Positions 37,165-46,312 are shown, numbered from the stretch's first letter. The stretch is 64,000 bases of DNA from Caenibacillus caldisaponilyticus (GCF_002003465.1 NZ_BDDQ01000021.1:59936-123935), one strand, 5' to 3'. The notes: a model not told the origin generated them from the letters alone. Translations and numbers: made by a program.

Positions 37165-37233
37165 GAATTCGGCTCCTTTCTTCTTTTGGGTCAGTCCCAA
37201 ATCATCGATAAAACCGGTTTCACGATCTAATTT

Positions 37234-37264
37234 ATTATATCAATCTAATTATTTAGATTGTCAA
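37234..37264 (-). promoter_or_regulatory. promoter/operator of the ArsR-MFS operon
   Basis: TTGACA (37259-37264) and TATAAT (37234-37239) on the minus strand are separated by 19 bases. The palindrome CAATCTAATTATTTAGATTG (37241-37260; 8-bp arms, 4-bp centre) fills the spacer and is the obvious repressor site. Confidence 0.7.
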
Positions 37265-37273
37265 ACGGGGAAG

Positions 37274-37417
37274 CGGGGGACAGTCCCCGAAAATTAGTAC
37301 TTATGAAGTATTTTTTAGATAATACTTTTGTATTAAAATCCCTTCATTTCATGGGGTTTTCCACTTTTATGCTTTAAAGCATCGGGGGACAGTCCCCCGT
37401 GACACCCCCGTGTCCCG
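37274..37417. repeat. REP/MITE-like element with GGGGACAGTCCCC hairpins
   Basis: Two copies of a self-complementary motif (GGGGGACAGTCCCCG at 37275-37289 and CGGGGGACAGTCCCCCG at 37383-37399) flank a 93-base AT-rich core. A third small hairpin GACAC/GTGTC follows. Such GGGGACAGTCCCC units are common as dispersed extragenic repeats in bacteria. Confidence 0.55.
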
Positions 37418-37504
37418 AAAACGAAAATGAATTATAATGAGAGGAGAGGCTTCCGCACCGGCGGAACGTCTTGGATACGTTTAACGGGATTGGAGCGGAT
37501 TAAA

Positions 37505-38332
37505 GTGAGAGCGTTGCAAAAAGAAATAATGGAAGCTTTACATGTTCAACCGTCCATCGATCCTGAAAAAGAAATCCGGAAGCGCATCGACTTTCTGAAG
37601 GCTTACGCGGTAAAGACCGGCGCCAAAGGTTTCGTGCTCGGCTTGAGCCTCGGCCAGGATTCGACACTGGCGGGCAAACTCGCGCAACTGGCCGTCGATG
37701 AGCTCAACGCGGAGCACGGCGGAGGCTATCGCTTTGTCGCGCTCCGGCTTCCCTACGGATCTCAGAAGGATGAAGCGGATGCCGAAGCCGTTCTCGACTT
37801 TATTCGGCCCGACGTCTGCTATACGTTCAACATTCAAGAGACGGTGGACCATTTTAAAGAAACATTCGACCGGGCGCATGCCACTCCATTGAGCGACTAT
37901 CAAAAAGGGAACGCCAAAGCGCGCATCCGCATGGTGGCGTGGTACGCCTATGCCGGCGAAAATCAGCTGCTCGTCATCGGGACCGATCACGCCGCAGAAG
38001 CCGTCACCGGTTTCTTTACCAAATACGGCGACGGAGGCGCCGATATTCTCCCGCTCGCCGGTTTGACGAAACGTCAGGGCAAAGCTTTGCTCAAAGCGCT
38101 CGGCTGTCCGGAACGGATTTACATGAAAACGCCGACGGCCGATCTCCTCGACGAAAGACCGCAACAACCCGACGAAGCGGAACTCGGCCTCACCTACGAA
38201 GCCATTGACGATTATCTCGAAGGCAAACCGGTGGATGACGCCGTCGCCGAGAAAATCGAACGGCAATATCTGATGACCCGCCACAAAAGAGCCTTGCCGG
38301 TGTCGATGTTTGACGATTGGTGGAAAGCTTGA
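37505..38332 (+). CDS. nadE: ammonia-dependent NAD+ synthetase
   Basis: 275 aa (B. subtilis 272). The GTG at 37505, after GGAGCGGATTAAA, reproduces the usual N-terminus [20 protein letters not shown]; the open frame extends 26 codons upstream. It adenylates nicotinate adenine dinucleotide and amidates it with ammonia. The family blocks [38 protein letters not shown] and [19 protein letters not shown] are intact. The ATP P-loop reads [13 protein letters not shown], where SGGQDS is expected, so one glycine is Leu. Monocistronic, with a terminator. Confidence 0.93.
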   Translation: MRALQKEIMEALHVQPSIDPEKEIRKRIDFLKAYAVKTGAKGFVLGLSLGQDSTLAGKLAQLAVDELNAEHGGGYRFVALRLPYGSQKDEADAEAVLDFIRPDVCYTFNIQETVDHFKETFDRAHATPLSDYQKGNAKARIRMVAWYAYAGENQLLVIGTDHAAEAVTGFFTKYGDGGADILPLAGLTKRQGKALLKALGCPERIYMKTPTADLLDERPQQPDEAELGLTYEAIDDYLEGKPVDDAVAEKIERQYLMTRHKRALPVSMFDDWWKA

Positions 38333-38333
38333 C

Positions 38334-38373
38334 GAAAGAGGGGAATGCACACATCCCCTCTCTTCCTTTTTAA
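38334..38373 (+). terminator. rho-independent terminator after nadE
   Basis: AAGAGGGGA / TCCCCTCT stem followed by TTCCTTTTT, adjacent to the stop codon. Confidence 0.75.
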
Positions 38374-38588
38374 TAACTACCGGTTTTTCCCCTGCCGAAA
38401 ACGATTCATCATCACGAGCTGTCCCCAACACTTTTTATATTAAAGTCATAAACGGTCATAATTTGGCAGACGATTCGAATTGACTTTTTATGATATCAGG
38501 CTACAATAGATGGATGAATGAAAAACATTGGGTTTGGATGACGGTTTTCTCGTGCGTGCCTTTGTTGGCTTTTAAGGAGGAGAAACCT

Positions 38589-40595
38589 ATGAATCTTTTA
38601 AACTTAGGCAAAAAGATAATGAACGGTAAAATGACCTTTTTCTTTATCGCGGTCGTTTTGTTTTGGCTGAAATCCTACGGTTCCTATCTCACCGAGTTTA
38701 ATCTAGGCATTCAAAACGACATGCAACGCTTTTTGCTTTTTTTCAACCCGATCAGTTCCGCCCTCTTTTTCTTGGGCATCGGGCTGCTTTTTAAAGGACG
38801 CAAACAGTATATCGTAACGATCATCATCGATCTGATCTTGACCATAGTCCTTTATGCGAACGTCGTGTTTTACCGGTTCTTTAACGATTTCCTGACCGTC
38901 CCGCTCATCTTCCAAACGAAAAACTTCGGCGAAGTGAGCGGCAGTGCGGCAGCGCTGATGAAACCCCACGACGTTCTTTATTTCGCCGACATTTTGCTGT
39001 TGATCGCCTTGGTCGTTTTCCGCGTCGTCAAACCCCACGAACGCCTGGCTTGGCGCAAGGTGGGCACCGTTTTCGCGGCGGCCGTCGTGTTTTTTGCGGT
39101 CAACCTCGGACTGGCTGAAGCCGACCGTCCGCAGCTTTTAAAACGCGCCTTTGACCGCAACTATCTCGTCAAGTATCTGGGCGCCTACAACTACACGATC
39201 TACGACATCATTCAAAACGTCCGGTCGTCCGCCCAGCGCGCCATGGCTGACAGCAACGACGTGACCGACGTGTTGAACTACACGAAAGCGAATTACACCG
39301 AGCCCAACCCGAAATACTTCGGCAAGGCAAAAGGTGATAACGTCATTTTCATCTCGCTCGAATCCTTGCAAAACTTTCTGATCGACTATAAAATGCCGGG
39401 AACGAACGAGTATGTCATGCCGTTCCTGCACTCCTTGACGACGGATGACCATACGTTCTACTTTAAAAACTTCTTCCATCAAACCGGTCAAGGCAAAACG
39501 TCTGACGCCGAATTCATGATGGAAAACTCGTTGTTCCCGCTGCCGCAAGGCTCCGTCTTCTACACCAAGGCGGAAAACACGTACGAAGCGACGCCGGCGA
39601 TTCTCAAATCTCGCGGGTATACGTCCGCGGTCTTCCACGGCAACTATAAATCGTTCTGGAACCGCGACGTCATGTACAAATCGCTCGGTTTTGACAAATT
39701 CTTTGACGCCCGTTACTACGACATGCAGCCGGATCACGTGATCAACTACGGCATGGAAGATAAACCGTTCTTCAAAGAATCGATGCCGCTCTTAAAAGGT
39801 TTGAAACAGCCGTTCTACACAAAATTTATCACGCTGTCGAACCACTTCGATTTCCGCTTGGATAAAGAGGACATCGATTTTCCGCCGGGCGATTTCGGTG
39901 ACGGCGTCGTCAATCGGTACTTCCAAACCGCTCACTACTTGGACGAAGCGATTGAACAATTCTTTAACGATCTGAAAGCGAGCGGCTTGTACGACAAAAC
40001 CATTATCATCATGTACGGCGACCATTATGGCATATCCGAAAATCATAACAAGGCGATGAGCAAAGTGCTGGGCACCGAGATCACGCCGTTTGTTAACGCC
40101 CAGCTGCAACGGGTGCCGTTGTTCATTCACGTGCCCCAGCTCAAAAGCCCCGGAAAACCGATCGATACTTACGGCGGCGAAATCGACGTGCGGCCGACGC
40201 TGCTCCACTTGCTCGGCATCGACACGAAGAATTACATCGAATTCGGTTCCGACTTGCTGTCGCCGCACCATCGTGACATCGTTCCTTTCCGGAACGGGGA
40301 TTTCGTCACAACTCATTACACCTACGTCAAGGGCAAATGCTACGACAACGCGACGGGTGAAGCCGTCGATAAAAAACAATGCGCGCCGTACGATAAAATC
40401 GCCAAGAAAGAACTGGAACTGTCCGATAAAGTCGTCTACAGCGACCTGCTCCGTTTCTACAAACCGAAAGGATTCGTTCCGGTCGACAAAGATAAAATCG
40501 ATTACCGCCGCGAAGTCCAAGACAAAGATATGCCGCCTTCTTCCCTGCCGAACTACGGTCAAGGACAACAGGAAACATCAACGGACAATCATTAA
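38589..40595 (+). CDS. ltaS: lipoteichoic acid synthase, LtaS family
   Basis: 668 aa. ATG at 38589 follows AAGGAGGAG; longer upstream starts lack a site. Five N-terminal helices (to about residue 190), then an extracellular sulfatase-fold domain that polymerises glycerol phosphate from phosphatidylglycerol. Catalytic Thr lies in HQTGQGKTSDAEFMMENSLF and metal ligands in ISLESLQNF, YGDHYGISENH and FITLSNHF. A processing site AQRAMA|DSN near residue 218 fits signal-peptidase cleavage that releases the enzyme domain, as in staphylococcal LtaS. The C-terminal tail is hydrophilic. One of several paralogues (LtaS, YfnI, YqgS, YvgJ) is possible. Confidence 0.92.
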   Translation: MNLLNLGKKIMNGKMTFFFIAVVLFWLKSYGSYLTEFNLGIQNDMQRFLLFFNPISSALFFLGIGLLFKGRKQYIVTIIIDLILTIVLYANVVFYRFFNDFLTVPLIFQTKNFGEVSGSAAALMKPHDVLYFADILLLIALVVFRVVKPHERLAWRKVGTVFAAAVVFFAVNLGLAEADRPQLLKRAFDRNYLVKYLGAYNYTIYDIIQNVRSSAQRAMADSNDVTDVLNYTKANYTEPNPKYFGKAKGDNVIFISLESLQNFLIDYKMPGTNEYVMPFLHSLTTDDHTFYFKNFFHQTGQGKTSDAEFMMENSLFPLPQGSVFYTKAENTYEATPAILKSRGYTSAVFHGNYKSFWNRDVMYKSLGFDKFFDARYYDMQPDHVINYGMEDKPFFKESMPLLKGLKQPFYTKFITLSNHFDFRLDKEDIDFPPGDFGDGVVNRYFQTAHYLDEAIEQFFNDLKASGLYDKTIIIMYGDHYGISENHNKAMSKVLGTEITPFVNAQLQRVPLFIHVPQLKSPGKPIDTYGGEIDVRPTLLHLLGIDTKNYIEFGSDLLSPHHRDIVPFRNGDFVTTHYTYVKGKCYDNATGEAVDKKQCAPYDKIAKKELELSDKVVYSDLLRFYKPKGFVPVDKDKIDYRREVQDKDMPPSSLPNYGQGQQETSTDNH

Positions 40596-40607
40596 ACCAA
40601 AAACAAC

Positions 40608-40649
40608 CGAAGCCGGTCCCCTGTCCATGACAGGGGGCCGGCTTTTTTC
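40608..40649 (+). terminator. rho-independent terminator after ltaS
   Basis: GCCGGTCCCCTGTC / GACAGGGGGCCGGC stem with a 3-base loop and six T. Confidence 0.9.
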
Positions 40650-40721
40650 ATTCTTCCATTCTTCGTTTAAACGTTCGCTTCTCATCGCGAGCACCCGGCG
40701 TCCCGCACGGCAACGAACTAA

Positions 40722-40799
40722 ATATATGAACATTATAAGTGATAAACTTAATTATTGTTCGGTTTAAGGGTTGCTTATAAATAATTAGCTCTATATAAT
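40722..40799 (+). promoter_or_regulatory. permease promoter with PurR-box-like sites
   Basis: TTGCTT (40771-40776), 17 bases, TATAAT (40794-40799). Upstream, TAAACCGAACAAT (minus strand, 40754-40766) matches the PurR box AWWWCCGAACWWT at 12 of 13 positions, and ATATATGAACATT (plus strand, 40722-40734) matches 11 of 13 in the opposite orientation, the usual inverted pair of Bacillus PurR control sites. No purine riboswitch aptamer was seen. Confidence 0.6.
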
Positions 40800-40851
40800 A
40801 ATAGTGTTGTCATCAAATACGAATAATAATGAAAAACTTGGGGGTCCAATC

Positions 40852-42165
40852 ATGAAGCAGCCCAATCCGTTTGCGCGTTACTTTGACTTTGAACGCCGCC
40901 AAACCAACTTCATGATCGAAACGATCGCGGGAGTGACGACGTTTCTATCCATGGTCTACATCCTCTTTGTCAATCCCGCCATTCTTAGCGCCGCTCACAT
41001 GGATCGGGGCGCCGTGTTTACGGCGACGGCGCTGGTCACCGCCTTCGGCACGCTCCTGATGGGGCTGCTCGCCAAATACCCGATCGCCATCGCACCGGGC
41101 ATGGGCATCAACGCTTATTTTGCCTATTCAGTCGTCCTCGGCCACGGCGTCTCGTGGCAGACCGCCCTGGCAGGCGTGACGATCGCCGGCATTCTCTTTT
41201 TCATCATCACGCTGTTCAAACTGCGCGACATCATTTTAGACGCGATTCCGGAGGATTTAAAATATGCCACGGCCAGCGGCATCGGCCTGCTCATCGCGTT
41301 CATCGGCCTGAAGAACGCCGGCCTGATCGTCGCCAATAAAGACACCTTCGTCTCGCTCGGCGATTTGAGGGATCCGCACGTCTTGCTGGCCGTCTTCGGC
41401 ACCGTCATGACGATGGCGTTCATGGTTCGAAAGGTGCACGGCGCCATTTTTTACGGCATGGCGATCACCGCGATCGCCGGGATGATCACGGGACTGATCC
41501 CGTTGCCCGAAAAACTTGTCTCCGGCGTTCCGAGCCTCGCGCCGACATTCGGCGAAGCCGTCATCCATCTTTCGGATATTCATACGGGCCATCTCGTCTT
41601 CGTCGTTCTGACGTTCCTTTTGGTCGGCTTTTTTGACACCGCCGGCACCATCATGGCGGTCGCCCACCAGGCCGGTTTCATAAAAAACAATCGGCTGCCC
41701 GAATCGGGAAAAGCGCTGCGTGCCTCATCCGCAGCTTTTGTCGTCGGCGGCATTCTCGGCACCTCTCCGACATCCGCTTACATCGAATCGTCGGCCGGGG
41801 TGGCGGCCGGCGGGCGCACCGGCTTTGCCTCGATCGTCACCGCGGCGCTCTTTTTGCTGGCCCTTTTCTTCTCGCCGCTTTTGTCCGTCGTCACGAATGA
41901 AGTGACCGCGCCCGCCCTTATCATCGTCGGCGTTCTGATGGCGTCCGCGATGGGAAAAATCAAATGGGACGAACTTGAAATCGCCATTCCGGCGTTCATC
42001 ACTATCATCACCATGCCGCTCACCTACAGCATTACGAACGGAATCGCCTTGGGCTTTGTCATCTATCCCGTCCTGATGGCCGTCAAAGGCCGCATCAAAG
42101 AGCTGCACCCGATGATGTTCGTCCTTTTTGCCATCTTCGTTTTGTTCTTGCCGTTCTTGACATAA
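40852..42165 (+). CDS. purine permease, AzgA/PbuG-PbuO type
   Basis: 437 aa, about 12 to 14 helices. ATG at 40852 after TTGGGGG; the frame starts 16 codons earlier without a site. The family blocks YPIAIAPGMGINAYFAY, ASGIGLLIAFIGLKNAGLIV, GFFDTAGTIMAVAHQAGF and TSPTSAYIESSAGVAAGGRTG identify the NCS2-like hypoxanthine/guanine/adenine permeases. The PurR-box pair in the promoter supports purine control. Whether the substrate is hypoxanthine-guanine (PbuG) or guanine (PbuO) cannot be decided. Confidence 0.9.
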   Translation: MKQPNPFARYFDFERRQTNFMIETIAGVTTFLSMVYILFVNPAILSAAHMDRGAVFTATALVTAFGTLLMGLLAKYPIAIAPGMGINAYFAYSVVLGHGVSWQTALAGVTIAGILFFIITLFKLRDIILDAIPEDLKYATASGIGLLIAFIGLKNAGLIVANKDTFVSLGDLRDPHVLLAVFGTVMTMAFMVRKVHGAIFYGMAITAIAGMITGLIPLPEKLVSGVPSLAPTFGEAVIHLSDIHTGHLVFVVLTFLLVGFFDTAGTIMAVAHQAGFIKNNRLPESGKALRASSAAFVVGGILGTSPTSAYIESSAGVAAGGRTGFASIVTAALFLLALFFSPLLSVVTNEVTAPALIIVGVLMASAMGKIKWDELEIAIPAFITIITMPLTYSITNGIALGFVIYPVLMAVKGRIKELHPMMFVLFAIFVLFLPFLT

Positions 42166-42186
42166 CCTTGACACAGCGCCCAAACC

Positions 42187-42257
42187 GCCCGCTTGGAAAG
42201 CCAAGCGGGCTTGATGCATTAAAAAACGGCTGTCGGGACATCCGACAGCCTTTAATA
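42187..42257 (+). terminator. two hairpins after the purine permease gene
   Basis: GCCCGCTTGG/CCAAGCGGGC (42189-42212) and GGCTGTCGG/CCGACAGCC (42228-42251), the second followed by TTTAAT. Together they probably end the permease transcript. Confidence 0.65.
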
Positions 42258-42634
42258 CGTCCGAAACCTTTTTTTACAAGGCCAATCAATAGGCGAAGCG
42301 GCCATTTTATCAATCCTTGAATCACATTCTACCCCAAGACAACCGCTCGATGAAAGCCGCCGTGCGGCGCGACGCACGGCTTTTCTTTTCGCGATGGCCG
42401 GGCGCACGCGCCAGGTTCTCTCGCACGATTAATGCATTGAAAATGGATAACGAGGATCCGCAGCTCGGCAAGCGAAAAGGTCCCATCATGATAGGCATGA
42501 GAACGGTAGGCTTATTTTTCAGACCCTGCCTCTTTTGATCCGACTACGCCTATTAAACCGGGACGGCAGCCTCCCGCTCATGCCCAGGAAAAGACGAACA
42601 TTGAAAAAGACCTTTCCAAACGATAGCTTTTCAA
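42258..42634. other. intergenic stretch between purine permease and ABC exporter
   Basis: About 380 bases without a supported gene. A hairpin GCCGTGC/GCACGGC followed by TTTTCTTTT on the plus strand (42357-42393) looks like an extra terminator. The stretch separates convergent transcripts. Confidence 0.4.
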
Positions 42635-43450
42635 TTATGTCCGGCGCATGTACGCGCGCACGGTGAGCGGCGCGAAGATCGCCACGATGATCGCGGCGCC
42701 GATGAGGGAGATGGCGAAATCGCTCCCGATGGTGCCGTGATTGGCAAGCTGCCGGACCGCCGTGACGAGGTGCGAGATCGGGTTGACGTGGACGAACCAT
42801 TGGAGCCAGTCGGGCATCGTCTTGACCGGCACAAAGGAATTGGAAACGAAGGTCAGCGGAAACAGGATGAGCATGGAGATACCCTGGACGCTGGAAGCCG
42901 TCCGGGCGATCACGCCGAAGAAGGCAAATATCCAGCTCATCGCCCAAGAACACACGATCACGAGGATCGCCGCGATGACGACGTGATCGAATCCCCCGTC
43001 GGGGCGATAGCCCAAGATGTACCCCATCGCGAGGGTGAGCACGGTCGCGATGGTATATCGGACGGTGTCCGCCAGCAAAGCCCCCGCCAATGGAGCGATG
43101 CGCGCGATCGGCAGCGACCTGAAGCGGTCAAAGACCCCCTTGTCCATGTCCTCCCGCAATTGGACGCCGGTCACGATCGACGTCGTGATCACCGTTTGCA
43201 CGAGGATGCCGGGAATGATGATCGGCAAATAGCCCTTCACGCTTCCGGAGATGGCTCCGCCGAAAATATAGGTAAACATCAAAGTAAAGATGATGGGCTG
43301 GAACGTGACGTCGAACAATTGCTCGGGCGTGCGCTTGATTTTCAAGAGACCTCGATACGCCATCGTCAAGGATTGGCGAACCGACTGACCGAGGCTCATG
43401 CGGTTTTTGAGCTGAAGCTGAGACCCGGACGTGCTCAGTGGTCTATTCAT
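42635..43450 (-). CDS. DrrB-type ABC-2 permease
   Basis: 271 aa, six predicted helices. Partner of the ATPase encoded just upstream; the genes nearly abut (stop at 43453, ATG at 43450; a GTG at 43456 overlaps the stop). Conserved ABC-2 signature at the C-terminal half: LFPLTFVSNSFVPVKTMPDW, LQWFVHVNPISHLVTAVRQL. DrrAB pairs in actinobacteria export anthracyclines; related pairs in Firmicutes export diverse drugs. Substrate unknown. Confidence 0.87.
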   Translation of the reverse strand: MNRPLSTSGSQLQLKNRMSLGQSVRQSLTMAYRGLLKIKRTPEQLFDVTFQPIIFTLMFTYIFGGAISGSVKGYLPIIIPGILVQTVITTSIVTGVQLREDMDKGVFDRFRSLPIARIAPLAGALLADTVRYTIATVLTLAMGYILGYRPDGGFDHVVIAAILVIVCSWAMSWIFAFFGVIARTASSVQGISMLILFPLTFVSNSFVPVKTMPDWLQWFVHVNPISHLVTAVRQLANHGTIGSDFAISLIGAAIIVAIFAPLTVRAYMRRT

Positions 43451-43452
43451 GT

Positions 43453-44472
43453 TCACATCGCCTCCACTCCGTCGGGAGCGTGGGATGCTTTTTTCGCATC
43501 GTCTTCCACGCCATGCCCGGTGATGGTCAGAAAGACTTCATCAAGCGTCGGTTTTTGCACGCTCATCTCGGCCAAACGGATTCCCGCCTCGCGGAGCGTG
43601 ATCAGCAAGTCGGCCACCCGATCGGCATCCGCAATCGGCGCCGTGATCTTACCGGCTTCCGGCGACACGATGGCCCGGACCTTGAGCATGCGTTCGACCA
43701 TTTGGCGGGCGGTCTCGATATCCCCTTGATTCTGAACGCGCAGTTGCAGCGACGAGGTGCCGACGGAAGCTTTCAATTCATCCGCGGTTCCCTCGGCGAT
43801 GACCCGGCCGCGGTCGATGACCGCGATCCGGTCAGCCAGCTGATCGGCCTCATCGAGGTATTGCGTAGTCAACAGCACGGTCGAACCCGTCTTCACCAAT
43901 CGCCGGATGGTGTCCCACATCTGTGCCCGTGTGCGTGGATCCAAGCCGGTCGTCGGCTCGTCCAAAAAGATGAGCGGCGGCTGCGCAATGAGACTCGCCG
44001 CCAGATCCAGGCGCCGGCGCATCCCGCCGGAGAAATGCTTCAGCGGGCGCTTCGCGGCTTCTGTCAATCCAAATTCCTCCAATAATTCGGAGGCTTTGCG
44101 CCGCGCCTCTTTGCGCCCCAGCCCGAGCAACCGCGAGAAGATGACGAGGTTTTCCATGGCGCTGAGCGTCTCGTCGACCGACGCGTATTGGCCGGTGACG
44201 CCGATCAATTGTCGGACGATCTGCGCCTCCTTGACGACGTCGTGCCCGAAAATGCGCGCGGAACCCCCGTCCGGCCGCAATAAGGTCGCCAGCATTTTTA
44301 TCGTCGTGGTCTTGCCTGCTCCATTCGGACCAAGGACGCCATAGATCGTCCCGGCCCGCACGTTGAGATTGACGCCATCAACCGCTCGGTTGTCGCCGAA
44401 AATTTTAACGAGCCCACGTGCCTCGATGGCCCAATCATAGCCGTCCGGCACGCTTCGGAGTACACGATCCAT
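43453..44472 (-). CDS. DrrA-type ABC exporter ATPase
   Basis: 339 aa. Start at 44472 after AGGAGGCGTAGCA. Walker A GVLGPNGAGKTTTIKML (about residue 55), Q-loop GVTGQYASVDETLSAMEN, signature FSGGMRRRLDLAASL, Walker B PLIFLDEPTTGLD, and an H-loop position occupied by TTQYLDEADQLADR as in DrrA, which has Gln for the switch His. A C-terminal DUF4162-like extension (residues 240-325) is typical of DrrA. Operon with the permease gene, preceded by a tandem repeat that looks like a regulator binding region. Confidence 0.9.
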   Translation of the reverse strand: MDRVLRSVPDGYDWAIEARGLVKIFGDNRAVDGVNLNVRAGTIYGVLGPNGAGKTTTIKMLATLLRPDGGSARIFGHDVVKEAQIVRQLIGVTGQYASVDETLSAMENLVIFSRLLGLGRKEARRKASELLEEFGLTEAAKRPLKHFSGGMRRRLDLAASLIAQPPLIFLDEPTTGLDPRTRAQMWDTIRRLVKTGSTVLLTTQYLDEADQLADRIAVIDRGRVIAEGTADELKASVGTSSLQLRVQNQGDIETARQMVERMLKVRAIVSPEAGKITAPIADADRVADLLITLREAGIRLAEMSVQKPTLDEVFLTITGHGVEDDAKKASHAPDGVEAM

Positions 44473-44513
44473 TGCTACGCCTCCTATCTTTCTATAAACT
44501 GAACACATTGAAA

Positions 44514-44616
44514 CGATAACGCACGTTTATGAACTGAATATGAACGATGGTCGAAACGCTCAATGTTGACCTGCATATCCGATAACGCACGTTCATGAGC
44601 TGAATATGAACGATGG
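44514..44616. repeat. tandem 37-bp repeats upstream of the DrrAB-type operon
   Basis: CGATAACGCACG... at 44514-44550 and 44580-44616 agree at 35 of 37 bases, with a 66-bp period. Each contains an inverted repeat: CGTTYAT and ATGAACG around a 9-base centre. They lie 40-145 bases before the ATPase start codon, where operators would be expected. No regulator gene is adjacent. Confidence 0.65.
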
Positions 44617-44782
44617 GTCAACGGGTCGTAATGCCGTGTCCCGCCAAGCGCAGCGATGAACCATGCCCGTGACAAAGCGGGAAAACCGCCGCTTCCGCTT
44701 AAAAAAGCGGCACGTTGCTCCCGCCAGTTCAAAACAACCGGATGGGTTGGCGGCCCATCATGCGGCGGTCAACCGGGCGCAT

Positions 44783-46312
44783 TCATCCCTGTTGCGACGG
44801 TTTCGAGAAAGCTTGCGAGACCACCATGCGGGCCTTGCCGAAGAAAAGCCCGGTGATGAGCGCAAGCGCCGCGGGGATGATCGCCCACATAAAGGTATGA
44901 GCGATCGACGTCGACAAAACGTCGGTCAGCTTGTTCAGCACCATCGGCGGAATGTGGGCGCGCGCCTCCGGAGACAGCATTTGCCTCGGATCGCCCGACA
45001 GGTTTCCAATCGGCGCCCCGCCGCGCATTCCCGCAAAAATCTTCGACAATTTATCCACCATCAAATGGCTTTGGATCGTGCCGTAAATGGTGATGCTGAC
45101 GGTCATCGCCAAAGAGCGAATGAACGCGACCGTCGAGTTCACCGCACCATATTGTTGCGGATCAAACGAATGAATGGCGGCGATGCCGACGACGGAGAAG
45201 GAGGCGCCGACGCCCAACCCCGTGATGATCATGAACAAAGTCACGACAAAGCGCGGGGTATCCGCGGACAACGTGCTGAGCAGCACCATGCCGATGAGGA
45301 ACAGCAAACCGGACATCATCATAATCGAGCGATAACTCATTTTTGGAGCGAGCATACCGCCGGTCATGCTGGCGACGACGTTGCCGAGCAGCATCGGCAA
45401 AAGGATCAACCCGGAATTGGTCGCCGTACCGCCGAAAACCCCTTGCACGAAGATGGGAATGAAGACGACGGGCACGATAAATCCCGCGCCGTAGAATATG
45501 CCCAAAAGATTGCTGACGGCAAACAGCCGGTTCTTGAACATTTTAAAAGAGATAATCGGTTCTTCCGCTTTGGTTTCGATGAACAAGAAGATGGCAAAGA
45601 AAACCGCGAAACCGGCAAACAATCCAATAATGGTCGTCGAATCCCACGCGTATTTTTTGCCGCCCAGCTCGAGCGCGAACATCAGACATACGATGGCGGC
45701 CACCAACGTCGCAGCGCCCCACCAGTCGATTTTTTGCTCACGGTGCTCGCGCGATTCATGATAAAAGGCGGCGATGAAGATGACCGCGAGAATCCCCAGA
45801 GGCACGTTGATGTAAAACACCCAATGCCAGTTCCAGTTATCGGTGATGAACGCCCCTAAGAGCGGCCCGATAATGCTTGACAAACCGAAGACCGCTCCGA
45901 ACAGGCCGCCCATTTTGCCGCGTTTTTCAGGCGGAAAGACGTCAAAGACGATGGTGAAGGCGATCGGCATGAGCGCTCCGCCGCCGATGCCTTGGATGGC
46001 GCGGTAAATGCTGAGCTGAACGATGCTGTGCGCCGTTCCGCAAAGGATCGATCCGATCAGGAAGGCGGTCAACCCGAACACGAAAAACCGCTTCCGACCG
46101 TACATGTCAGAGAGTTTTCCGAAAATCGGCATGCCGGCCATTTCGGTCACCAAATACGCCGACGTAACCCAGACGAATTTATCTAGACCGCCGAGATCGC
46201 TGACGATCGTGGCCATTGCCGTCGATACGATCGTCTGATCCATTGCGGCCATAAACATGCCGAGCATCAACCCGGCAACAACAAATCGCAATCGATTATT
46301 TTCCTTGGACAT
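44783..46312 (-). CDS. DHA2-family (14-helix) multidrug MFS transporter
   Basis: 509 aa, EmrB/QacA type. Start after AAAAGGAGCGTCCAAG. Motifs: DQTIVSTAMATIVSDLGG in helix 1, GKLSDMYGRKRFFVFG in loop 2-3, and AIQGIGGGALMPIAFTIV (motif C region GGxxGPxLGG as GLSSIIGPLLGAFI). Fourteen helices plus a large extracellular loop near residue 440. Related to Lde/YusP-type pumps exporting fluoroquinolones or lipophilic cations. About 310 bases upstream of the DrrAB-type operon on the same strand. Confidence 0.88.
   Translation of the reverse strand: MSKENNRLRFVVAGLMLGMFMAAMDQTIVSTAMATIVSDLGGLDKFVWVTSAYLVTEMAGMPIFGKLSDMYGRKRFFVFGLTAFLIGSILCGTAHSIVQLSIYRAIQGIGGGALMPIAFTIVFDVFPPEKRGKMGGLFGAVFGLSSIIGPLLGAFITDNWNWHWVFYINVPLGILAVIFIAAFYHESREHREQKIDWWGAATLVAAIVCLMFALELGGKKYAWDSTTIIGLFAGFAVFFAIFLFIETKAEEPIISFKMFKNRLFAVSNLLGIFYGAGFIVPVVFIPIFVQGVFGGTATNSGLILLPMLLGNVVASMTGGMLAPKMSYRSIMMMSGLLFLIGMVLLSTLSADTPRFVVTLFMIITGLGVGASFSVVGIAAIHSFDPQQYGAVNSTVAFIRSLAMTVSITIYGTIQSHLMVDKLSKIFAGMRGGAPIGNLSGDPRQMLSPEARAHIPPMVLNKLTDVLSTSIAHTFMWAIIPAALALITGLFFGKARMVVSQAFSKPSQQG

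Noticed and set aside
40596..40851. Purine riboswitch upstream of the permease
   Set aside because: I looked for the conserved purine aptamer loops and did not find them; PurR-type boxes are present instead.
44514..44616. CRISPR-like repeat pair
   Set aside because: Only two copies, repeats contain operator-like palindromes, the location is immediately upstream of an exporter operon and there are no cas genes.
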